Shown: piece by piece, positions 19,739 through 26,255 of the stretch
Layout of the letters: the number at the start of each line of letters is the position of its first letter
Numbering within the stretch: position 1 is the stretch's first letter
From: a virus
DNA length: 26,255 bases
Virus record (IMG/VR): IMGVR_UViG_3300006919_000374
Span: 1 to 26,255 of that record
Strand: one strand, 5' to 3'
Notes under the pieces: model-generated
The model's database searches: none
Told to the model about the DNA's origin: nothing
Seen by the model: only the letters and a program-made list of their open reading frames with translations
Program-made: the position numbers and the translations under genes

Positions 19739-21110
19739 GCAGCAGATACCTGAGATCACAGCCGACGATCTCAGGAAGCTACCACCCGAGAAAGTACAAG
19801 AAGTTCTTAATGCTTTAGGCCCCGCCCAAGCAGACGAACTGAAGTACAACTGGCCTTTCTGGGCAAGACGTGATCAGTTAGAGCCAGAGGGTGATTGGGA
19901 CTATTGGGTATTTAATGCTGGTCGGGGAGCTGGTAAGACTCGATCAGGGGCTGAGTGGGTAAGACACAAGGTCAAACAGGGCTTTAAGCGTATTGCTTGT
20001 GTAGCCCCCACTAAAGGCGATATTCGTCGTGTTATGGTAGAAGGGGAATCAGGACTCCTAAACGTATGTTGGGAGCATGACAAGACCTACCGAGGAGCCA
20101 GACTAGGGTATCCACTCTGGGCGCCTACCAACAACACGATGACATGGGAGAATGGAGCTAAAGTAGAGTTCTTCTCCGCAGAAGACCCAGAGCGTTTACG
20201 TGGTCCACAGTTCCACGCAGCATGGGCAGATGAAGTAGCGGCATGGCGTAACCAGCAAGATGTATGGGATATGCTGCAATTTACACTGCGCTTAGGACGT
20301 AAGCCGCAGGTAATGGTAACTACGACCCCGAAACCTACGAAACTGATGAGACACTTGCTTAAGAATGAGAGGTCTCACGTTACTCACGGGTCTACGTTTG
20401 ATAACGCTGCTAATCTTGCTACTCCGTTTCTTGAGGGGATTAAGAGGGAGTACGAAGGAACGAGACTAGGCCGACAGGAACTCTATGCTGAAATGCTAGA
20501 GGAAGCCGATGGAGCCTTGTGGACTACTGAGATATTAGACGCGGCAGAGATAGACCCGAAAGACATCCCCGAACTTAATAGGATTGTAGTTGCACTAGAC
20601 CCTGCGGTAACTGCAAATGCTGAGTCTGACATGACTGGTATTGTAGTTGCAGGGGTAGATGTAAATGGAATAGGATATGTCCTCGAAGATGCCACGGATA
20701 GACTTAGTCCTGCAGAGTGGGCAGCGAAAGCTATCTCGTTATACCAATCGTATAGTGCTGACCGTATCGTTGCCGAACGTAATCAGGGCGGTGAAATGGT
20801 ACGCAGGACGCTTGAAGCTGAAGATGAAACAGTTCCTATCAGGCTTGTCCACGCTTCTAGAGGAAAAATGGCTAGGGCTGAACCTATATCTGCGCTCTAT
20901 GAAAGAGGCCGTGTTAAACATACCAAAGGCCTTGACGAGCTGGAAACGCAAATGAGAACTTGGGAGCCGTTGGGATCAATTGGCTCCCCTGACCGTTTAG
21001 ACGCATGTGTATGGGCATTGACCGACCTAATGCTCAACGGAGTGAATAACCCCACTGTACGACTCTCTTACGCTTCCGCCAAAGGCCTCAACGAAGTATA
21101 TTTAGGTTAA
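19704..21110 (+). CDS. terL: Terminase large subunit
   Basis: A 468-aa packaging motor. The ATPase domain shows Walker A NAGRGAGKTRSG (K78, T79), Walker B AAWADEVAAW (D176, E177) and the coupling-like motif VMVTTTPKPTK. The RNase H-like nuclease domain shows VVALDPAVTANAESDMTG (D299), IVAERNQGGE and GSPDRLDACVWAL (D430, D433). The length is typical of HK97-type siphovirus large subunits. It starts inside the small-subunit gene with AGGA just upstream. It pumps DNA into the prohead and cuts concatemers together with the small subunit. Confidence 0.93.
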   Translation: MVRTYIKKTAIEQQIPEITADDLRKLPPEKVQEVLNALGPAQADELKYNWPFWARRDQLEPEGDWDYWVFNAGRGAGKTRSGAEWVRHKVKQGFKRIACVAPTKGDIRRVMVEGESGLLNVCWEHDKTYRGARLGYPLWAPTNNTMTWENGAKVEFFSAEDPERLRGPQFHAAWADEVAAWRNQQDVWDMLQFTLRLGRKPQVMVTTTPKPTKLMRHLLKNERSHVTHGSTFDNAANLATPFLEGIKREYEGTRLGRQELYAEMLEEADGALWTTEILDAAEIDPKDIPELNRIVVALDPAVTANAESDMTGIVVAGVDVNGIGYVLEDATDRLSPAEWAAKAISLYQSYSADRIVAERNQGGEMVRRTLEAEDETVPIRLVHASRGKMARAEPISALYERGRVKHTKGLDELETQMRTWEPLGSIGSPDRLDACVWALTDLMLNGVNNPTVRLSYASAKGLNEVYLG

Positions 21111-21113
21111 CCA

Positions 21114-22439
21114 ATGAAAAAGCTAAGCGAAGAGTTTGGAAAGTTAGAGTTAGGCCAAGGTGGCTCTAACACTAAAGATGGTACAATACGCGCTGATGAG
21201 TTCCTACCTGACCTTAAAGGTAAGAGAGCCATCCGTAAATACCGTGAGATGCGTGATAACGATAGTACTATCGGCGCTATCATGTATGCTACCGAACAAG
21301 TGCTTCGTGATGTAGACTATTATGTAGAACCAGCCAACGATTCCGCTGAAGCTAAGAAGGAGGCAGACTTCGTCAAGAGTATTCTAGAGGATATGGAACA
21401 TACCCTAGATGATCACATCTCTGAAGCGTTGTCTCATTTGACTTTTGGATTCTCGATCTTTGAGGTGGTCTACAAACGCAGACGCGGGCCAGACTTCCGA
21501 GCAGGTAAGAAACACTCTAAATATACCGATGGCCGCATCGGAGTACGCAAACTTGCATCTCGCGCACAATGGACGATTGAGCGATTTGATGTGGACAAGA
21601 CAACAGGAGATGTCTTGGGTGTCCGTCAAGAGCAAAACTACGGGATTAAGAGCACTTACATCCCTGCTAACAAGATACTACACTACAAGACAACGAACAC
21701 GAACAACGACCCATCTGGACGCTCTATCTTACGGAATGCATACTCTGCTTACCAATACCTTAAGAACCTCCAGAACATAGAAGCGATAGCAGTAGAGCGT
21801 GAATTACATGGGGTTCCAATTGGTCGTATTGCTGCAGAGTACTTAAGCCCCGATGCCACAGCAGACCAAGCCTCAGTCCGAAGCCAGATGGAAAAGATCC
21901 TACGTGATCTTAAGTTTAATGAACAGGGTTATGCGCTTCTTCCTTCTGATGTCTATCGTGATGCTGATGGCAAGCCTACTAATCAACGTATCGTGGACAT
22001 CGAACTTATCGCATCAAATGGTTCTCGAAACATTGATATTAACCCTATCATCAGCCGTTATCAGCATGATATTGCTCGTAGTGTTATGGCTGAGTTTCTA
22101 ATGCTAGGAGCAGGGGCGAATGGCTCTTATGCATTGTCTAAGTCTAAAACTGACCTATTCCTCAGATCTATGGAGTCTTATATTAACTCTATCTTTGACG
22201 TGTTGAATAAGCAGTTAGTAGAACCCCTTTGGCACATGAATGGGTTGAACTTTGACCTAATGCCAAAGATATGTGCAGGTGATGTAGCACCACATGACTT
22301 GCGTGAACTAGGTGCATACCTACGAAACCTAAATGGTGCAAACATCGACTTGTCCGATCAGGACGATATTGTAAACGCTCTTCTACTAAATGCAGAGCTG
22401 CCACCTAAAAAAGTGAGTGAGAATAATGGCAACAATTAA
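21114..22439 (+). CDS. Portal protein (DUF935-like)
   Basis: A 441-aa protein 3 nt after the terminase gene. Visible features are RAIRKYREMRDNDSTIGAIMYATEQVLRDVDYYVEP at residues 38-73, a family-typical N-terminal block. ISEALSHLTFGFSIFEVVYKRRRG and LASRAQWTIERFDVD follow, then the long alpha-helical stem/crown region (IARSVMAEFLMLGAGANGSYALSKS). This pattern matches marine phage portals related to the DUF935/Mu gp29 type. It forms the dodecameric vertex ring through which the terminase loads DNA. Its last 14 nt overlap the next gene. No protease or capsid gene follows within the window. Confidence 0.82.
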   Translation: MKKLSEEFGKLELGQGGSNTKDGTIRADEFLPDLKGKRAIRKYREMRDNDSTIGAIMYATEQVLRDVDYYVEPANDSAEAKKEADFVKSILEDMEHTLDDHISEALSHLTFGFSIFEVVYKRRRGPDFRAGKKHSKYTDGRIGVRKLASRAQWTIERFDVDKTTGDVLGVRQEQNYGIKSTYIPANKILHYKTTNTNNDPSGRSILRNAYSAYQYLKNLQNIEAIAVERELHGVPIGRIAAEYLSPDATADQASVRSQMEKILRDLKFNEQGYALLPSDVYRDADGKPTNQRIVDIELIASNGSRNIDINPIISRYQHDIARSVMAEFLMLGAGANGSYALSKSKTDLFLRSMESYINSIFDVLNKQLVEPLWHMNGLNFDLMPKICAGDVAPHDLRELGAYLRNLNGANIDLSDQDDIVNALLLNAELPPKKVSENNGNN

Positions 22440-22797
22440 TGATCGTGTGTTCGACAACGGATTGACCGTTCTAGACACCGAAGCAAACCGTATTGACGTT
22501 ACTTCGCAAGAGGCAACATCATACGCAGAAGCAACATCTACCTACACACTAGGTAACTCTACATCGCTATCAATCGGCGCACCTGCTGATCGCTCTGGCG
22601 GTGGTCGTGAAGTTACTGTAGCAGCTATCTCTGATGGTTCTATCAGCGGAAGCGGTACAGCAACTCACTATGCAATCGTGGACACAGCTAACTCTCGTTT
22701 GTTGGTAACAGGTTCACTATCTGCATCACAATCTGTGACAAGCGGCAACACTTTCAGCTTAGCTTCGTTCACAGTCGGTATCCCTGATCCTTCATAA
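22426..22797 (+). CDS. Structural protein of unknown role (beta-rich, 123 aa)
   Basis: I choose the ATG at 22426 (MATINDRVFDNGLTV); an in-frame GTG 9 nt upstream is less likely. It is a Ser/Thr/Ala/Gly-rich, beta-type protein with the segments LDTEANRIDVTSQEATSYAEA, REVTVAAISDGSISGSGTATHYAIVD and TFSLASFTVGIPDPS. I associate this layout with small proteins that follow portal genes in marine phages and are probably virion components. Its N-terminal MxTxxDRV start resembles that of the LamG protein downstream, suggesting a shared docking module. Precise role unknown. Confidence 0.6.
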   Translation: MATINDRVFDNGLTVLDTEANRIDVTSQEATSYAEATSTYTLGNSTSLSIGAPADRSGGGREVTVAAISDGSISGSGTATHYAIVDTANSRLLVTGSLSASQSVTSGNTFSLASFTVGIPDPS

Positions 22798-22806
22798 GGT
22801 TCTTGA

Positions 22807-22917
22807 ATGGCACATCATAGTTTTGAAGCTGTGTCAGACGAGCACGGCAAGAAGATCACGGATAACGGCTTCTCCATGACTATGGGGAAGAAAGAAAAGC
22901 CCAAAGAGGGAAAGTAA
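22807..22917 (+). CDS. Hypothetical 36-aa basic protein
   Basis: A very short gene (MAHHSFEAVSDEHGKKITDN...) filling the gap between two structural genes. AAGG lies 7 nt before the ATG, and the stop is followed after 3 nt by the next start. The product is polar with a Lys-rich C-terminus (GKKEKPKEGK). Coding is supported by spacing and ribosome binding site only. Function unknown. Confidence 0.45.
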   Translation: MAHHSFEAVSDEHGKKITDNGFSMTMGKKEKPKEGK

Positions 22918-22920
22918 GAG

Positions 22921-25900
22921 ATGGTCACTCTCGCGGATAGAGTAAAAGTAGCAACCAGTACAACTGGTACAGGCACAATCACACTTGGCGCTGCTGAGAG
23001 TGGCTATCAATCTTTTGCCGATGGTGGCGTTTCTAATGGTGATGTAGTTCGCTATGTCATCGAAGATGATACGGCTTGGGAGATAGGTACTGGTACTTAT
23101 ACTTCCAGCGGTACAACTTTATCACGTACACTATCATCTAGTTCTACGGGATCGCTTCTTAATCTTAGCGGTTCTGCGGTTGTATTCATTAGTCCTAGCG
23201 CGGCAGATTTAGAAGTTAATGCTGGGTATGAGGAAACTGTATTTACAGCTACCTCTGGACAGACAGCTTTTACAGGTACCTTTAACACATCAGCGGCAGC
23301 GGTGTTTCTGAATGGTATCTTGCTCAAGCTAACCACAGATTACACGATTACATCAACTACTGTAACTCTGACATCTGGTGCGGCGGCTGATGATATTCTT
23401 ACAGTATGTGAATACGGCTTCCCTAGCAGTAACTTCAAGTCATTCTTGGATACGTTTACGCTTCCAACATCTGATGGAACAAGCGGTCAGGTATTGCAGA
23501 CAAACGGTTCTGGAGTTCTTTCACTAGCGGATGCGGCAAGCGGCGGCGTTACTACATATTCAGCGATTGGTGATTTGCCCCTGACAGGAAATAGCGCAGG
23601 GGATATGGCTTATGTTTCAGGCAATAACCGCTTGTATATTAATAATGGTACAGGCTGGTATAATATTGCTTTGGTCAATACAAATCCAAGCATTACATCA
23701 GTGCAAGACGCTAGTAATGGGACATCTCCATTTACGCTTTCTACAGATGGAACTGCAACAGTAATTACTATTACAGCAAGCGACCCAGAAGAAGTGCCGT
23801 TAACTTACTCTTACAGCGTTACCTCTGGTAGTTTGACAAATGGGGGCGGTACGACAGCTACTGTTACACAAGGAACTGGCTCAAATACTAATGTCTTTAC
23901 TGTAACACCAAGCACCACAGAGGCTTATGCTGGGTCTTTTACGCTGACCTTTACAGTAAGCGATGGAGTAAATACTTCTACAAGTGATAATTCTTTTTCA
24001 CTTAACTTCATAACGACAATCACGAATTCGCAATATACTACTTATTTATTAAAAGCAGATGCATCAGCAGCGGATAATCAAGTAGATGCATCTAGTAACA
24101 GCTTGACGATAACTGAAAATGGTAATGTAACATCTACTGCATTTAGTCCATATCATCCGAGAGGATACTCTACATACTTAGATGGGTCTGGCGATTATTT
24201 AACTGCTGATGTGCCTACAAATAATACGACATTTACCGCTGAGTGTTGGTTTTATCAAACAGCGGATGCTGGTGATGGTGCTGATAGTCATACGCTTATG
24301 TCATCTTGGAATAACCAAGGAACTGCTCCTAAAAGTTGGCTTGCTAGTATCTCAGACAATGGAAGTGGGCAGCAAATCAGAACTATTTTTTCCTCAGATG
24401 GTTCTTCAAACTCTATCTCATATGATGGAACTGTAACAAACAATACTTGGCATCATTTTGCTATCGTTGCGGATGGTACAAATGTAACAGTGTATCTTGA
24501 CGGGTCGCAGATTAGACAAACAGCAATTGTATTAAATACCAACACATTACCACTTCACATAGGTGACACTTTAAATCTCAGCGCAACATCTGCTCAATTT
24601 GAAGGATACATAAGTGATGTAAGGGTTGTAAGAGGCTCTGCGGTTTACACTTCTTCATTCACGCCACCTACAGAGCGACTTACCGCAATTACCAATACTG
24701 ACCTACTTACATGTCATTTGCCATATATAGCAGATGGCTCAAGTAATGGTCATAGTATTACAATTAGTGGAGAAGCTAGAACACAACAATTCAGCCCATA
24801 CGATCAGGAACAATATACAAAATCATCATACGGTGGTTCAGTCTATTTCGATGGGACAGGTGATTACTTAGATATTGCAAGTAGTTCAGGATTAGGCTTT
24901 GCATCTAATGATCTAACTATTGAGTTGTGGGTTTATTGGAAAACTGCACCTAGTGGTTATAAGGGGATTTTTTCGACTTTAAACTCTGTCGACACATCTG
25001 TAGGTGTAACTTTTGCTACAGACAGCAATGGTTATCTTACTTTCACTATGAATAGTGATGCTGCGAATGACTTTACCGCAAACACAACAGGATTTTCATT
25101 TACAAAAAACGTTTGGTATCACTTAGCTTTGGTTAGAACAAGCAATACTGTGAAAATTTTTGTCAATGGACAGCAAGAGGGAAGCAATATAACCAATAGC
25201 TCTAATCTTGGCAGTTCAAACCCAGCGACAGTAGGAAGAATATATACGGATTATGTCGATCATTCTCCTGATGCATATATTGCAGATTTAAGAGTTGTAA
25301 ATGGAACAGCAGTTTATACATCTAATTTTACACCACCTACTGCACCACTAACGGCGATTACAAACACCCAGCTTCTTACTTGCACAAACAAACATGATAT
25401 TTGGGATGCTTCTACTGGTAGAAAACTTCAAATGATAAATTCACCAGCAGCCTCTACTACACAGTATAAGTGGTCAAATAGCATTTACTTTGATGATACG
25501 GCTGCGATTTATTCTGATCTTGATGAGCATGGGGGGGTAGGCACAAGAGACTACACATGGGAGGCTTGGGTTTATCCAACCAACGTATCTGCGGAGAGTG
25601 CTCTGTTTTCTTTCGGCACCTACAACCCAGGTCTATATATAGATACTTCCTCCAATATTGTTCATGTAGATGCTGGGACAGGACAGCAAGTAAATACAGC
25701 GCACGGAATGTCAAATAATACATGGTATCATGTGGCGGCTTGTAGGGACGGTTCAGACTTAAGAGTTTTTATTGATGGAACACAAGTAGGATCGACAGGC
25801 ACAGGATATAGTGTTGATATACCGAGGGATACGCTTCGTATCGGTGCGTATGAAACAGGTTCTTCATATCGGTGGAATGGATATATGGAAGATGTAAGGC

Positions 25901-25965
25901 TTACTATAGGTCTAGCTAGATACACATCTAACTTTACACCACCAACCGCAGCATTAGAGGGTTAA
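22921..25965 (+). CDS. Large adhesin-like virion protein with three LamG-type domains
   Basis: A 1014-aa protein. Residues 1-100 ([20 protein letters not shown]..., [11 protein letters not shown]) and 100-190 ([39 protein letters not shown]) are phage-fibre attachment-type modules. An Ig/cadherin-like beta domain spans about 258-360 ([19 protein letters not shown]). Three concanavalin/LamG-like domains follow, at about 417-583, 640-806 and 854-1012. Each opens with YFDGTGDYL-like and contains W(Y/H)H(L/V)A and (V/I)(F/Y)(V/L)(N/D)G. Each closes with DxRxxxGxAxYTSxFTPPT. Such domains bind glycans. GAGGG precedes the start. The likely role is a fibre or decoration that contacts the host surface. 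Confidence 0.8.
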   Translation: MVTLADRVKVATSTTGTGTITLGAAESGYQSFADGGVSNGDVVRYVIEDDTAWEIGTGTYTSSGTTLSRTLSSSSTGSLLNLSGSAVVFISPSAADLEVNAGYEETVFTATSGQTAFTGTFNTSAAAVFLNGILLKLTTDYTITSTTVTLTSGAAADDILTVCEYGFPSSNFKSFLDTFTLPTSDGTSGQVLQTNGSGVLSLADAASGGVTTYSAIGDLPLTGNSAGDMAYVSGNNRLYINNGTGWYNIALVNTNPSITSVQDASNGTSPFTLSTDGTATVITITASDPEEVPLTYSYSVTSGSLTNGGGTTATVTQGTGSNTNVFTVTPSTTEAYAGSFTLTFTVSDGVNTSTSDNSFSLNFITTITNSQYTTYLLKADASAADNQVDASSNSLTITENGNVTSTAFSPYHPRGYSTYLDGSGDYLTADVPTNNTTFTAECWFYQTADAGDGADSHTLMSSWNNQGTAPKSWLASISDNGSGQQIRTIFSSDGSSNSISYDGTVTNNTWHHFAIVADGTNVTVYLDGSQIRQTAIVLNTNTLPLHIGDTLNLSATSAQFEGYISDVRVVRGSAVYTSSFTPPTERLTAITNTDLLTCHLPYIADGSSNGHSITISGEARTQQFSPYDQEQYTKSSYGGSVYFDGTGDYLDIASSSGLGFASNDLTIELWVYWKTAPSGYKGIFSTLNSVDTSVGVTFATDSNGYLTFTMNSDAANDFTANTTGFSFTKNVWYHLALVRTSNTVKIFVNGQQEGSNITNSSNLGSSNPATVGRIYTDYVDHSPDAYIADLRVVNGTAVYTSNFTPPTAPLTAITNTQLLTCTNKHDIWDASTGRKLQMINSPAASTTQYKWSNSIYFDDTAAIYSDLDEHGGVGTRDYTWEAWVYPTNVSAESALFSFGTYNPGLYIDTSSNIVHVDAGTGQQVNTAHGMSNNTWYHVAACRDGSDLRVFIDGTQVGSTGTGYSVDIPRDTLRIGAYETGSSYRWNGYMEDVRLTIGLARYTSNFTPPTAALEG

Positions 25966-25968
25966 GAA

Positions 25969-26255
25969 ATGGCAAGTAGAAGCAGAAGCATGGCAAACTT
26001 TGCCACCTCGGTTAACGCCTCTGGTGAGTTTTCTTTTAGCGATCTTACAAACACGCCAACAACTAAAGCAGGCTATGGCATTACAGACGCATTTGATGGT
26101 GTATTCTCTAGCCTTAAAAGTACCCCCATAACGGTTTCTGGATATGGCATTACAGACGTTCCAGTAGTAGGCACAGATGCGCAAGCCTATGACAGCAACC
26201 TCACTAGCTTTGTTGATACATTTACCCTGCCTACTTCGGATGGAACATCTAACCA
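25969..26255 (+). CDS. Fibre-like structural protein, 5' part
   Basis: The gene runs off the right window edge; 95 codons are visible. AGAAATGG follows the previous stop by 3 nt. The N-terminus MASRSRSMANFATSVNASGEF leads into repeated units: DLTNTPTTKAGYGITDAF, then LKSTPITVSGYGITDVP, then [16 protein letters not shown]. The DLTNTPT and YGITD words are typical of phage fibre shafts, and the last segment is almost the same as one in the LamG protein. The role is presumably a fibre subunit. No more can be said without the missing part. Confidence 0.65.
   Translation, partial: MASRSRSMANFATSVNASGEFSFSDLTNTPTTKAGYGITDAFDGVFSSLKSTPITVSGYGITDVPVVGTDAQAYDSNLTSFVDTFTLPTSDGTSN

Noticed and set aside
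1-26255. Prophage or lysogeny module, attachment site
   Set aside because: No integrase, excisionase, CI-like repressor or flanking host gene was seen on either strand.

Overview
The window is a contiguous piece of a tailed double-stranded DNA phage genome, most likely a virulent marine phage of siphovirus type. The reasons are the gene set: terminase, portal, a tail-tip protein with fibronectin domains, a lysis module, a phage replisome with a family A polymerase, a cobalamin-dependent ribonucleotide reductase, MazG, and dense head-to-tail genes with start/stop overlaps. No integrase, repressor, tRNA, rRNA, IS element or CRISPR array was seen. An alphaproteobacterial (Rhodobacterales-like) host is an inference, resting on the GTA-type holin and the B12-dependent reductase, and is not proven.

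Layout. (1) 2-4153, rightward: the 3' part of a tail-tip/host-specificity protein (cut by the left edge), a tail-assembly-chaperone-like protein, then a lysis block of small membrane proteins, two holin candidates, an M15 peptidase endolysin and a small exported Cys protein. It ends at a strong hairpin terminator (4391-4420). (2) 14652 down to 4146, leftward: a long, tightly coupled metabolism and replication operon. In transcription order it holds a small ORF, primase-helicase, a 91-aa ORF, a cytosine methyltransferase-like protein, an overlapping zinc-ribbon ORF, DNA polymerase, an SSB-like protein (with its own promoter and a palindromic operator), 5'-3' exonuclease, a PD-(D/E)xK nuclease, a metallophosphoesterase, MazG, NrdJ and a DUF3310 protein. 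(3) 17642 down to 15032, leftward: a separate cassette with its own sigma70-like promoter and its own terminator. It encodes a 477-aa Cys-rich protein of unknown function, a di-zinc aminopeptidase-like enzyme with the full ligand set, and a 75-aa ORF. (4) 17643-18500 and 18851-19327: large non-coding regions with GC-rich minisatellite arrays, a five-copy 24-bp iteron array, palindromes and promoters. (5) 18501-26255, rightward: two small genes, terminase small and large subunits, portal, then surface/adhesin genes, including a 1014-aa protein with three LamG-like domains. The window ends inside another fibre-like gene.

How it works together: the leftward operon makes and polymerises DNA. NrdJ, MazG, polymerase, primase-helicase, SSB-like protein and nucleases form an almost complete phage-owned nucleotide supply and replisome. 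The rightward arms package DNA, build the particle and lyse the cell. The non-coding block at 17643-18500 lies between the leftward and rightward transcription units and is the best candidate for an origin or master control region. The most unusual elements are the peptidase/Cys-rich cassette bracketed by related GC-rich repeat arrays, the iteron array, and the zinc-ribbon reading frame tucked against the methyltransferase stop codon.
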